From Bedellia somnulentella (taxonomy: Eukaryota > Arthropoda > Insecta > Lepidoptera > Bedelliidae), in the NCBI GenBank assembly GCA_963576735.1, contig OY755189.1:1550001-1614000 (forward strand): a DNA stretch of 64,000 nt, given 5' to 3'. Positions 53,292-63,148 of the stretch are shown here, piece after piece. Every line of letters starts with the position of its first letter. Positions within the stretch are counted from its first letter, which is position 1. The translations under genes were made by a program, and so were the position numbers. Under the pieces are notes generated by a model that worked only from the letters and a program-made list of their open reading frames with translations, was not told where the DNA came from and did not search any database.

Positions 53292-53726
53292 CCGTGTCCG
53301 TAAAGCTATAAATCTTCCCTCGTTATTCCTAGGAATAATTGTCTGGTGAGGATTTTTCTTCTCACGTTATGTGATTGGTTTTTGTGATGGACAATTTATT
53401 TTAAATATGTCAAACTAGCGTTTGGTTTTGTCGCATAGAAAATCTTTTATAAAGTAAAAACATGTTAATAAACTGAAATTGTACAAACCATGTTTTGAAA
53501 AAATGAAAAAATGTGAATGTAAAGAGTTTCTTTGTTGCTTCTTCTCTTTACGAACACCTTCCGAAGCAACGGACTAATGATAAATTTAAAAAAAAATGAC
53601 GTTCAAAAAATGATAATTTTTAACTTAATTTTGAAAAATAAACTTTTTGACTTTTTTTTTTTTTTTCGTCCGCGCCGCGCCACAATGTATAACTGACCTA
53701 ATATAGAAACTAAAAGTATCCACTAA

Positions 53727-54143
53727 ACCATACTTCATCATCATCATCAGCCTATAGACGTCCACTGCTAGACATAGGCCTCCCCCAAAGATCTCCACAA
53801 GACCGGTCCTGTGCTGCCCTCATATATCGGCTTCCCGCTTTGACTTTGACCAAGTCGTGGGTCCATCTTGTGGTATCCTACCCACACTGCGTCGTTCGGT
53901 ACGTGGCCGCCACTCCAGAACCTTTGAGCCCCATCGACCGGCGGTTCTGCTTACTAACCACACATCATTCATCTGGTAGTTCGAAGCCCGTGTTTGCGTC
54001 AGCGCCGCCGACTGCTGGGGACGCCGGCGGCATTCACTAACTTGCTGCGCGACAAAGCGCTCTCTCGAGCTATCAGTCTCTGAATCAGGTTGCGGAGCAA
54101 GTTGGTATATTTTCGAGTTCGTCAACGGAATATAAACATGCAT
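53727..54143 (-). pseudogene. 3' end of an RTE-like LINE, (ATG)n tail
   Basis: On the minus strand the frame contains AGRWGSKVLEWRPRTERRS and TTWSKSKREAD, a frame-damaged version of the RTE ORF2 C-terminus (RPRTGRRSVGRP-type motif). At the left, 53737-53748 is (CAT)n, the complement of an ATG-repeat tail, followed by cctatagacgtccactgcta, a phrase typical of this family's 3' end. A second, shorter and more diverged copy is at 21880-21975. Confidence 0.6.
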
Positions 54144-54165
54144 GTCTGAATGTTTTTGTTGTTAC

Positions 54166-54247
54166 ATGCATACATACATATACTCACGGCTATAAATCCC
54201 TAGAAGGGGTAGCCAGAGCTAAGGAATCAGAAATTTCTCAGCCACTG
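54166..54247 (-). mobile_element. Family A 3' fragment
   Basis: (CATA)n, cactcacggctataaatccc-like start and ctagaaggggtagccagagc; cut off after tctcagccactg. Confidence 0.75.
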
Positions 54248-54381
54248 TTTTTTGTTGTTATCAGTAGATTATAGTAAAAATTGTAGTTAGTTATTATTTT
54301 GTGTGTATCTTAATGTGAAACATGGTCGAATTAGGTATATACCTGTAATGTTTATGTTTTTGTAAATAAATAAATACTTAC

Positions 54382-54538
54382 TTATGAACAAAAGCGATCA
54401 AGTCCGCCGCGCGCCCGCTGCCGTCGCACACCACGACGGGCACGGGCGGGTTGTCCGTCACGTATTCTAGCACGGCCCGGACTGTGTTGGTCCCGCCTTC
54501 GATTACCAGGCAGACCACGGGGGTTGAGGAGTGGGTGT
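54382..54538 (-). CDS. Trpm: Trpm exon 2 of 10 in window
   Basis: It encodes [20 protein letters not shown] and [17 protein letters not shown], the most conserved block of TRPM N-termini. It is clearly more GC-rich than the flanking introns, as expected of a conserved exon. The acceptor is ctcgacag and the donor is GTAAGTA. It enters with two bases completing a codon and leaves with two bases of the next. Confidence 0.95.
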
Positions 54539-54784
54539 CTGTCGAGGGGAAAGTACAATCACTACAATATAATTGTAATATTTAAGATTCAAAATATAGT
54601 TTAGAAAAACTGTAAAACTCACTTTTTAATTCCCAATATAATTGGAAAATCATGAAAAAGTCTGGGTTGCTCAATAGACAAAAAATATGGCACAGAAAAT
54701 AATTTTATTAAATGAACAATTTAATAAATGAAGGATCTGACTTAATTCTTAGGGATTGGACGTGGTGATTAAGTAGTTACCTGA

Positions 54785-54811
54785 AGAAGAAGAAGAAGAA
54801 GAAGAAGAAAA
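54785..54811. repeat. (GAA)n microsatellite
   Basis: About nine GAA units in the intron between Trpm exons 1 and 2 of the window, next to an A-rich stretch. Confidence 0.85.
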
Positions 54812-55300
54812 AATTTTTATTCAAAAAGTAAGAACACACTTACAAAGTACTTATTAGAATATTGTATCACAAGGCACAACTAAACTTAATTGAAGTAGAA
54901 ACAATACTTATGAATTATTCATCCATCCTGTCTGTTTTCTATTTTCTATTTATTATGTCAGGATTTGTTTCTTCCACGCGAAAAGAAAAATATAAATCTG
55001 AAGTTTGACGCGGACAACAAACATAATGAGCTGATACAAAGAATATATATTAATACATAACTATTTACTGAATGAGTGCATGAAAAGTTAGATAAAATTT
55101 GTTTTATAAAATAATGAAAGAAATCCTAGCATTGCAATGTTTTAGACATCAGCTGAACAACAAATATCATTGTACGTTACATATACTTACACTATTGCTT
55201 CAATGAGTGATACATAAAAACGATGATGAAATATAACACAAAATTATAATATGAGTGTGCCCTCATGTTTAAATCTGTGAAATCCGGTTTTTTAGCTTGA

Positions 55301-55674
55301 CATAACATAAACATGACATAAACGTTCACGCCGTTTATCGCCGAAGGGGTTGGCAGAGGTACCAATACTCCTGAACTCACATGGCAAGCGCCATCTAGTT
55401 TCCAGAGAAGGTACCCACGTTTTGCTTAGACAGTGTACTCACGTGATAGGGGGCAGGCCTATCGCCGTTTTGTACGAATACACTGTCACATGACTAAGTA
55501 CAACGCAGCCATGTGGGTTTCCTCACGATGTTTTCCCTCACCGTTAACAACCATGATAAATTAACCACACATATGTCTTTAGAAAAGACAAATTGGTGTA
55601 GGCCCGACCCAGGATTTGAACACTAGTCGTTTGCACGATAACCGAGTGTTCTACCCACTGGGCTATCACGGTTT
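55301..55674 (-). mobile_element. SINE family B copy, head of subfamily 1 and tail of subfamily 2
   Basis: The right side (tRNA head) matches the copy at 45302 (actagtcgtttgcacgataa), while the left side carries the subfamily 2 body (ggcaagcgccatctagtttc) and gccgtttatcgccgaagggg. Confidence 0.83.
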
Positions 55675-55683
55675 AGCTTGACG

Positions 55684-55800
55684 TTTTTATTTATTTATTT
55701 ATTGCATTCCATAGCTATTACATGGTTACAAATTTTATAACAATACAAAACTATGGACCTTGTTCAGGCACAGCAATATGAGAGAGGACGTTTTAATCCT
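55684..55800 (-). mobile_element. LINE 3' tail family F, second copy
   Basis: (TTTA)n then ttgcattccatagctattac and cagcaatatgagagaggacg. It directly follows the SINE at 55301-55674. Confidence 0.55.
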
Positions 55801-56570
55801 TACAATAGGGAGAGTGAGGAAAAAACAATTTCCCAAATAAGAAAAAATAACAAGACCATAAGCTACCTTCAAAATGCAAAATAAAGGTTTATTCCAACCA
55901 AATTAAAGTTACAATTCAAATGACATTCGCCACTCTATGTATTCGTGTAATATAACATTTCATATTAATGTATCGACAGGAAACCTGCAAGTCCTGACAC
56001 AGATTATTTTTTTTATGTGTCCTCTGTCGTAAAAGTCAAATGACCCGCATTTCGCATCCCTCATAAACTGCTTTTAGGTGAAGTAAATCCCTTTTAGCAG
56101 TCGATATTTTATCAATTTCTTCACAATACCTCCGTAGAAGACAACTTAGTGTGTTTATGGGCGTGAAAGGAGATTTCAGAGGGATTTCGGGGAGTAAATC
56201 CTTTAAGTTGGACGTAATGAGGGTGCGAGGAAATTTCTAGTGTATCGAACTGTCTATTCGCCGATGTCTAGGTTATTTCGGGAGCAAAAGTCTATAATGC
56301 AGAAACGGTCCCTAACACGCAATCATTTATTTATGATGTGGAGGAAAAGGACCGTTGTGTTAGCAGTTGGCATATTGTTAATTTAGTTGCCTAACATTTG
56401 TTTAGTGTAACTTTTTTATTTATTTTTGTTTGTGTATGTAAGTGTGGTGTATAGGGACACATTTTTTATTATTGGCTTTCAATATCACTTCCTCATCTAT
56501 TCCCATTAATGTAATTTTAGGCAATTAAAGATATGAAGCACAAACGATTATTTGGCGGTATAGGTGCTGT
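55801..56570. other. Trpm intron, no gene
   Basis: No exon or repeat recognised. Confidence 0.45.
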
Positions 56571-56812
56571 GTAGTTTCGGCTTAGAATAGCACTACCCCA
56601 TTTCTTCCGGTTGGTGTACGTAAGAGGCGACTAACGGTTCTGGGGCTTTTGAGGGATTTTTGGGCGATGCGGTTGGAGACCCATCACCAACAACCTTTAT
56701 TTCACCATCTTTTCCCCACAGAACTTCCAAAAGTGGCTGAGGAATTTTTAATTCCTTAGCTCTGGCTACCCCTTCTAGGGATCTATAGCCGTGAGTATAT
56801 GTATGTATGTAT
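56571..56812 (+). mobile_element. Family A copy
   Basis: A full copy, head gtgtagtttcggcttagaat to tail (TATG)n. With the copy at 56930 it forms a same-orientation pair. Confidence 0.82.
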
Positions 56813-56929
56813 AGTTGATAACCGCCATGAATTTGCCCCCTACGAAAAGTATCATAAGGAGTATATATTCCAAAGCTCTGGGCAGCCTTTTTGGCATAGC
56901 GGCCGTGTTTATAAGATAAACACTTAGCT

Positions 56930-57180
56930 GTGTAGTATAGGCTTAGAATAGCACTGTCCCGTTGGGTGGGTGTACGTAAGAAGTGACTTAGGGTTTGGGC
57001 GATTGGAACTTTCTAATGAATATTTTTTGGGCGATGCGGTTGGAGACCCATCACCAACAAACGTTATTCCACCATCTTTTTCTTACTTAACTTCCAAAAG
57101 TGGCTGCGAAATTTCTGATTCCTTAGCTCTGACTACCCCTTCTAGGGATTTATAGCCGTGAGTTTATTTATGTATGTATA
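56930..57180 (+). mobile_element. Family A copy abutting the Trpm exon 1 splice donor
   Basis: A full-length, moderately diverged copy. Its (TATG)n tail runs up to the five bases that form the GTAAG donor of the Trpm exon at 57186 on the other strand. Relative to Trpm it is an antisense SINE starting at intron position +6. Confidence 0.8.
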
Positions 57181-57185
57181 CTTAC

Positions 57186-57322
57186 AAGGATGTAATTTCT
57201 GAGCCGCAATATATTTTTCCAGTTTCCTTCGAAGCACGATCTCCGCGCCATATTTGCCGAACGAGCCGTTGTCGACCAACAGGAAATAGGCGTGTCTGTT
57301 GTTTAGTACTGCTAGTTTTGAT
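57186..57322 (-). CDS. Trpm: Trpm exon 1 of 10 in window
   Basis: It encodes [19 protein letters not shown] followed by [18 protein letters not shown], a hallmark block of the TRPM N-terminal region. The acceptor is tttttgcag before 57322 and the donor is GTAAG after 57186. The first base completes a codon begun upstream, and one base is carried into the next exon. Because the frame is open in phase at its 5' end, more coding exons must exist upstream. A family A SINE tail begins immediately after GTAAG in the intron. Confidence 0.93.
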
Positions 57323-58069
57323 CTGCAAAAATAATGATTTAATATGAAAGATAAAAACTAATTACCTGATTTAAAATAGGTAAAGTGAGTGCTTACAAAG
57401 ATAAGGAAAGGAACTTATATAATTTCAATGTGAGTGAATGTCCTCTACTGAGAAACTTAAATAAGAATATTACTTTCTAAAATAACAAAAACTATTACAC
57501 ATCTCTCATTAACTCTATTCCCAGACCGAATCCTGTCCTGTTTTTCCGCCGACCACGCTAGCTGTCAAATATCTTTTCCCGCCATTTTCGTACAAAGTCT
57601 ATTTGTCCTTGACTAATGCGCCCTCTATGACAGTGAGTGGTCGATGGAAATTGTACATTTATGATAATTTTCGCATTGAGGTTTTATTAAATTCGATTAG
57701 ATTATCGTAACATGCTTTGATATTAGTTTAGGAAGTTGTACAATATTTAGAGTAATAAGTAGGTACTAATATTTATTTTAATTTAATTTATTTATTTTAA
57801 ATTGTTATTTTATTTCAAATTGCCATTCACTACAATTATAATTTATTCGTGATGAACCTTTGTAGATGTATGTTTATTTTAGTTTTAATGTGTTAATGTT
57901 TCTTTTCATAGTGTTTATCTGTTGTTTGTCATAATAAAATAAATGAATAAATAGTAATAACTCCTTAATACCGCTAATTCAAACAAAACGATAGTTAAAG
58001 AAACAAGGTATTTTAACGAAGGTTTCATAGCAACAAGTAATCCCACTATTAATACTTCATCTATACTTA
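57323..58069. other. Upstream Trpm intron, no gene
   Basis: Inspected for a further Trpm exon on the minus strand; none found. AT-rich from 57660. Confidence 0.5.
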
Positions 58070-58178
58070 TAATAAATCTGTAGAGAGGTCAATTCTGTAC
58101 ATGAAATATATTTTCAAAATAACTATCAGGTGATGATTAGGGATCGATACTGATGCCAAAAATGCAATCAGTAAAATT

Positions 58179-58228
<50 letters not shown>

Positions 58229-59044
58229 GGTTTGTATGTTCCTTATGGAAACAAAAACTACTCGACAGATTCTAACGAAACTTGGTACAATTATTCTTCA
58301 TACTCCTGCGCAGGTTTTTGTATACTTTCCAGCAGAGTAGTAAAGGGGAATTTTGGGAAATTTTGGGAAAACGGGAGAAGTTACTCCATTTTTAAGCTTC
58401 CGTCGCGTGTGCAGCCTTAATGGTAAAATTTACATAGAAATCATGTATTACGGAAATATTCTTCATGCAATTACCTAAAAAAAATCCTCAACAGTTTATG
58501 TCTATCTTTTACGGTTGACTCACAATAATACGTGTAATTCCTGATAGCTCAGCAGTTCGGAACATTCTGATTATATTTGTTTACTCTTACGTTTGTAAAC
58601 CATTCACTTATCCCTAATTTAAAAAAGGTAACATTATTACCTATTCAATAAAAAAAGAATCATAGAAATCGGTAGAGAAACACCGAAATTATACATAAAA
58701 TAAGCCATCGCGCCAGTGACCAAAACCAAATCTTTACTAATTTACATATGACATACTAGATGGCGCCAGTAGTTGCATCCTACATCACGTAATGATTTAT
58801 TTTTTAGATTGTTATAAATACTTCATAGCGTTTCATTCCAAAATTTGCTATTAAACGGAAATACTGAACCGTTCATTAAAGCGCATTCAAAATCACCAAA
58901 CTACACTGTTTAGGGAGTGCTATAAATTTAATAAATTGAAAACATTGCGCTGAATTTCACAATGCTTGAGCAGTGACTGAAGAAAGAAACCTCAGATATT
59001 TAAAAAAACAACGCTACCCGTGCGAAGCTGGGACGATCCACTAG
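58070..59044 (+). mobile_element. Helitron-like non-autonomous element with (TCTG)n
   Basis: It starts TCTATACTTATAATAAATCT, has a TCTG microsatellite at 58178-58227 and the common lepidopteran phrase gaaacttggtacaattattc. It ends with hairpin-forming cccgtgcgaagctgggac and CCACTAG before T. No Rep-helicase gene is inside. It lies upstream of the MADF-BESS gene. Confidence 0.55.
58178..58228. repeat. (TCTG)n microsatellite
   Basis: About twelve TCTG/GTCT units in one run, a common feature within this Helitron-like family. Confidence 0.9.
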
Positions 59045-59089
59045 TATGAAATAAAGCGTAATAAAAATTTGACACCGCCCCGGTAACGT

Positions 59090-59175
59090 CTCCGTGGCGT
59101 AGCGGTATAACTAACTACTATGAATATTTAATTAGAACTATTATGAACCAATCGTCCCGGGTTCGTATCTCAGGT
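59090..59175 (+). other. tRNA-like sequence (SINE head or tRNA pseudogene)
   Basis: gtctccgtggcgtagcggta matches the box A consensus TGGCNNAGYGG, and cccgggttcgtatctcagg matches box B (GGTTCGNNTC) about 55 bp later. Arm pairing looks poor and no 3' SINE body is recognised. Confidence 0.45.
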
Positions 59176-59611
59176 AATTCAATCTTTTTGTAAAAAAATG
59201 TTTTGTTAGCTTAAAATAACACTATATATAATAATAACAAAGCACTATCCCTTCAATTTAGCGATTATTTTGGAAGGAGATCCACCACTAATCATCCCTA
59301 TATTGCCGACCAATCGCTGCAAGCTTTCCCACTATCACCAACGGTCAGTGTAGGGGGCAGCACCGGGCCGTCGCCGCAGCGCCAAACTACTATCCGTATC
59401 TGTACTTACTAAAGATATTCTCATTTCTGAACATAAAAACTTGGTATATTTGTTTCATGATTCTTATGAACAATTAAAAAGGAATTTTTGGAACTCAACC
59501 CCTAACGGGTTGATATAGCAAATGAAAGTTAATATAGAGTTTTTTTACATTTACATTACTTGGTGCGATTGAATTTATGAAATCCATCTATCAATCATTC
59601 ATGAATATATG
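59176..59611. other. Upstream Trpm intron, GC-rich patch
   Basis: 59290-59400 (ggcagcaccgggccgtcgcc) is GC-rich but has no consistent coding frame. Possibly a LINE 3' fragment. Confidence 0.35.
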
Positions 59612-59790
59612 CTAACAACAATAAATTCCATAAAAGGGTAGCCATAGCTTCGGAGATTCTTCATCCAATTTTGGAAATATATTGATAAAAGATAGGTTAA
59701 TAAAGGTTGTTAGTGATGGGTCACAAACTGCATCGCCCAACAATCACTTAAAAAGCCTCAATGTCCTTTATGTCATTTACAATGCCCGCG
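59612..59790 (-). mobile_element. Family A relic
   Basis: taaattccataaaagggtag, ttggaaatatattgataaaa, gtgatgggtcacaaactgca and gcatcgcccaacaatcact. Confidence 0.6.
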
Positions 59791-59859
59791 GGATTATAAA
59801 TATAAAAAACAGAAGTTGAGATAGTGTTTCGGTATTTTGGTATTATGTAAACTGGATGC

Positions 59860-59905
59860 AAAAAATGAAGTCCACGCGGACGAAGTCGCGGGGCAAAAAG
59901 CTAGT
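59860..59905 (+). mobile_element. Helitron-like 3' terminus
   Basis: gtccacgcggacgaagtcgc then ggggcaaaaagctag and T: a GC-rich hairpin (gcgac..gtcgc type) followed by CTAG. The matching 5' end was not found. It borders the MADF-BESS promoter island. Confidence 0.5.
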
Positions 59906-59929
59906 TATAAAATAAAGTTGTTGATGTAT

Positions 59930-60283
59930 AAACTTCCGAAGTAACGTTTTTCGAACACACGCACACCGCGCACACGTAGTGATCCCTGCTACCTGCTACG
60001 ACGAGGCCGCGTCGCGTCGGTCCGTACATTGACGAGGCGCGCCGAACTTGCCCGAAGGCGGCCATTTTAAAAACCAGTTTTATCAGATCGAGCGTGGTAT
60101 TATACTCTCTCCTTCGCTCCCCTTGCTGACCTGGCTCGCCCCAAACACCGAGCGATACGAATCAAACTGTTCAGTTCAGTTCAGATCAGAGTTGCGCCAA
60201 GCCGCGCTGCGCAAAACCGTGTCGTGTCGAGCATAACTGTGTTCTGTATATCTTTTAAAACGTATTTAAGTAGAGTAATAACA
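59930..60283 (+). promoter_or_regulatory. Promoter and 5' UTR region of the MADF-BESS gene
   Basis: A clear island of higher GC and CpG content, for example GCGCGCCGAACTTGCCCGAA and gcgtcgcgtcggtcc near 60010-60050, in an otherwise AT-rich setting. An initiator-like TCAGTTCAGTTCAG run lies near 60174-60187, about 100 bp before the ATG. No clear TATA box stands out. The transcription start is inferred, not seen. A Helitron-like 3' end finishes at about 59904, just upstream. Confidence 0.5.
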
Positions 60284-60619
60284 ATGACAGACGACGAAGT
60301 ACTATTTAATCGTCAAACAATAAAGAAGATAATAGAGGAGTACAAAAAGTCACCGTGTTTATGGAACCGAGAAGATGAGAGATATTTGAATAGAAGCGCG
60401 AAAAACGACGCCTGGTTGAGGATAACAAGAGCGGCTCAGGAATTTGATCCTAAGATGACTACACTCGATATTAAGAAACGTATGGAGTCGTTAAGAGCGT
60501 GTCATAGGAAAGAGAAGAGACGTGTTTTTCAGTCTCCCAACTACGAGCCAAAATTGTGGTATTATAACTTGTTATCGTTTATAAGGAACTCTAAATATGA
60601 GACAGGGGATAATGTACAG
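60284..60619 (+). CDS. MADF-BESS protein, exon 1 (MADF domain)
   Basis: It begins at ATG 60284 (context aacaATGa) and encodes 112 residues up to the donor GTGATT at 60620. Residues about 9-100 form a MADF domain, a Myb/SANT-related DNA-binding domain of arthropod transcription factors: TIKKIIEEYKKSPCLWNRED, then NDAWLRITRAAQEF, KKRMESLRACHRKEKRRV and EPKLWYYNLLSFI. An in-frame GTG lies 60 nt upstream, but the sequence before the ATG does not look protein-coding. The exon ends in phase 0. MADF-BESS proteins bind DNA through MADF and contact partners through BESS; the specific target here is unknown. The gene lies antisense to Trpm, apparently inside one of its introns. Confidence 0.9.
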
Positions 60620-60734
60620 GTGATTTTTAAACTATACAAATAGTAATATTTAAAACAGAAACTAATCCAGGGCATAAATGTTACAATATATCTAAAGCGC
60701 ATGAGAACATGACGTATATAAATGTATTTGTCTT

Positions 60735-60830
60735 GCGGTGTCGGCTTAGCATAGTGCTACCCCACCTCTTTTCGTATTTTATGAATGAGGCGACCTGGTA
60801 GATCGTAATTCTCTCTTTTCTCGTAATTCG
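60735..60830 (+). mobile_element. Family A head relic
   Basis: gtgtcggcttagcatagtgc and taccccacctctt, then atgaggcgac; no 3' half. Confidence 0.5.
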
Positions 60831-61564
60831 ACAGCGATGCAGTACAAAGCAAAATAATAACTAGAGAGAGTCCTCAAGAGTGACAAATTACATCATATTT
60901 TCCTGTCTCTGCTTTCAATACTGATTCATTATAAACGTTTATCTGTATCTTTTTAACACGCTTATATTTGCTTCGGTTGTATCTATGTATGTAAACTTTT
61001 TACTTATCTTTTTGAGCATAATTTTCAGCACATTTTAAAATTAATAAAATATAAGTCTGATTAATTTGAAAGTTTGCATAATATATCAAGGACCGTTTAC
61101 AATGCGATGATTTGATAATAGTTTTACATTTATCCTTAAAAGGGTCGCCAGAATCTAGATTGTTTATTGTGTTTGTAGTGACACCTAGTGAGCAGAATCG
61201 AAACTATAACATACTATTGGTTTATTGATTGGTTTACTTTTGTTTATTAATTCTTCGTTAAGTGTAAAGATGGCGCGACTGTACCTAAATAAAAGTATAC
61301 TTATAGTGGCGCCATTACGTTTGTGGCTCATTTTCATTTTCCATAGTTATATTAATAATTTAGTCATCTTAAATGTTTTACCAAAATTTAATGATTTCAG
61401 GCGATTCAGAACTAAAAAGTGATACATAAAAATATAGTTTAAAAAACTAGTAAACACACTTGTAAAGCACTCAAACTAAAAATTTAAAGATAACATTTAA
61501 TATAAGCTGGAGGCTGGGTTTTTCACAATTATACCTATATTTTTTGTTCATTACCGTTTCCTAT

Positions 61565-61802
61565 GCCGAGTAGTGCCAGCTTAGAATGTCGCTACGCCTT
61601 TCTACCCACGGGTGTCGTAAGAGGCGACTAAGGGTATTGGGGCTTTTTATTGGATTTTTGGGCGATGCGGCCCATTACCAAAAACCTTAATTTTACGATC
61701 TTTTCCCCACTCAACTTCCAAAAGTGGCTGAGGAATTTATAATTCCTTAGCTCTGGCTACCCTTTCTAGGGAATTATAGCCGTGAGTATATGTATGTATG
61801 TA
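61565..61802 (+). mobile_element. Family A copy with 14-bp target duplication
   Basis: A second subfamily (head gccgagtagtgccagctta, then ctacccacgggtgtcgtaag). Flanks TTA(C/A)CGTTTCCTAT at 61551-61564 and 61803-61816 match at 13 of 14. It lies in intron 1 of the MADF-BESS gene. Confidence 0.85.
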
Positions 61803-61956
61803 TTAACGTTTCCTATATTATGAGTTATTTTTCACTTTTTAGTTTGATGTGCTTTATAAGCGTGTTTATTAGTTTTTAAACTATATTTTTATAGTAACAA
61901 CCATTCATAACTAATGCATACAACGATTCGAATCTAAAACATATTTATTGTTATAG

Positions 61957-62158
61957 AAACAAGATGAAGACCCAAGTAACGTGGAGGAGGTACAGATAGA
62001 AGACAACGGTTCAGAAACGTACTTAGAGTTCGAATTAGACAATGAAAGGGGTTCCACTGACTGTTTGATGCAGCCAACTTTTGTGGAGTCATCATCTCCT
62101 GGTCGGAACTATAGGAAACCATCCGTGATGAGGCAGCAGGACGAATATGATGCTGTTG
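61957..62158 (+). CDS. MADF-BESS protein, exon 2 (acidic linker)
   Basis: It follows a ttgttatag acceptor and starts KQDEDPSNVEEVQIEDNGSE. It is an acidic, low-complexity linker between the two domains, ending QDEYDAV and one base of a glycine codon. The donor is GTTAGT at 62159. Without splicing, the frame would stop two codons later at TAG, which supports the donor. The linker is typical of MADF-BESS proteins and gives little family information. Confidence 0.82.
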
Positions 62159-62187
62159 GTTAGTAATCAATTAAGGAAAGAAAAATT

Positions 62188-62437
62188 GTTGTGTAGTGTC
62201 GGCTTAGAATAGCACTACCCCATTCCTTCCGGTGGGTCTACGTAAGAGGCGACTAACGGTATTGGGGCTATTAAGGGATTTTTGAGCGATGCGGTTTGAA
62301 GCCCATCACCAACAACCTTTATTTTTACCATCTTTTCCCCACTCTATTTTCCAAAAGTGGCCGAGGAACTTCTAGTTTCTCAGCTCTGGCTACCCCTTGT
62401 AGGGATTTACAGCCGTGAGTATATGTATGTATGTATG
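62188..62437 (+). mobile_element. Family A copy with 11-bp target duplication
   Basis: A full copy from the gtgtagtgtcggctta head to (TATG)n, flanked by AAAGAAAAATT at 62177-62187 and 62438-62448. It lies in intron 2 of the MADF-BESS gene, about 30 bp after the donor. The target duplication fixes both ends of the family and shows that it moves by retrotransposition. Confidence 0.87.
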
Positions 62438-62448
62438 AAAGAAAAATT

Positions 62449-62660
62449 TCGAGACCAGTAGGACCTGGACGGTCGCTGTGCCAACTGAGCTATGGTGCCA
62501 AGTAACCACTGTAGCGAAATTTTTCTTTTCTTGCTTCTTAAAACATTACTAGTGTTGGCGTTCTCTACCTCCTAATTTATTCTCTCATCTTAATTGATTA
62601 GTACAATAATCCCCACATTAGGTTTTATGCACAATAAAGTTTAGCTTTTGGTTAGCTTAT
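62449..62660 (-). mobile_element. tRNA-derived SINE family E
   Basis: On the minus strand a perfect box A, TAGCTCAGTTGG, lies at 62481-62492 in ggcaccatagctcagttggc. The remaining body resembles 430-660. No good box B is seen, so the tRNA part may be damaged. Confidence 0.55.
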
Positions 62661-62696
62661 TTTATATTAATTCTGACTGTATTTTAGAGTCTTGAA

Positions 62697-63023
62697 ATCA
62701 TACTTTCACGCCGTATTTTTCTCGAAGGGGTTGGCAAAGGTACTAACACCACCGCTAAACATCACGTGACATTTTCATGTGGTTTTCTGTCCAAAACCCA
62801 CGTTTTGGTAGGACAGTATACTGACGTGATAGGGGACAGGCCCATCCCTGTTTTGAATGAATAAACTGTAACATGACTAAGTACAACCCTCAACGTTAAC
62901 AACCGTGATAATTTAAACACACGCATGTCTTTAGAAAAAAATTGGTGTAGGCCCGAAACGGGTTTTGATCCGTCATCGTCTGCAAAATAAGCGGTGTTCT
63001 ACACACTGAGCTATCACGGTTCC
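62697..63023 (-). mobile_element. SINE family B copy, diverged
   Basis: catactttcacgccgtattt, cgaaggggttggcaaaggta, and at the right cacactgagctatcacggtt. It lies in intron 2 of the MADF-BESS gene. Confidence 0.78.
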
Positions 63024-63148
63024 TTTATTGTTTATTTAACGAAGCTTAAAGGGACGAAGTTGGCATGGTTTTTTGGTAACGTTTGTCTTTTAGTGTACGT
63101 AAGTAGGCTTGAAAAACAATTTGGTGTTTTGAACATAACTGTTGATCT

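Larger units (their letters stand above)
48891..53692 (+). mobile_element. CR1-like LINE with SGNH ORF1, nearly full length
   Basis: A 4.8 kb non-LTR retrotransposon. Matching 22-bp flanks (48869-48890 and 53693-53714, 20 of 22 identical, core atatagaaactaaa) are a decayed target duplication. The order is a GC-rich 5' UTR (48891-49010), ORF1 split by a frameshift, ORF2 with endonuclease and reverse transcriptase, and a 3' UTR with a poly-T run at 53652-53666. The RT type and the esterase-like ORF1 place it in the CR1/Crack/Daphne group. A further 26 bp of GC-rich sequence lie between the poly-T and the target duplication. It is antisense to Trpm. Confidence 0.85.
1606..57322 (-). other. Trpm: Trpm gene span (partial; TRPM cation channel)
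   Basis: Ten exons on the minus strand encode a continuous part of a TRPM-family cation channel. In insects this is normally a single gene, tied to Mg2+ and Zn2+ handling. Exon phases fit at every junction: exon lengths 137, 157, 148, 190, 259, 187, 190, 212, 153 and 198 nt sum to one leading base plus 610 codons. The encoded part is the cytoplasmic melastatin homology region, from the VDNG..GKYGAE block to the KIYEFCTAPITKFW segment that precedes the first membrane helix. The membrane domain, TRP helix and C-terminus would lie left of the window. No upstream exon (the usual GTNTGV or APWGIVE blocks) was found between 57323 and 64000. Introns range from about 0.5 to 20.4 kb and carry nearly all the transposons. 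Confidence 0.93.

Noticed and set aside
58178..58228. Regular short repeats, considered as a CRISPR array
   Set aside because: Simple TCTG microsatellite without spacers in a eukaryotic genome.
59290..59400. GC-rich patch, considered as a further Trpm exon
   Set aside because: Minus-strand reading has stops in all frames or lacks splice sites and TRPM motifs.
60048..60236. 62-codon frame upstream of the MADF-BESS ATG
   Set aside because: It is in the 5' UTR, in another frame, with no conserved motif. An upstream ORF role cannot be judged.
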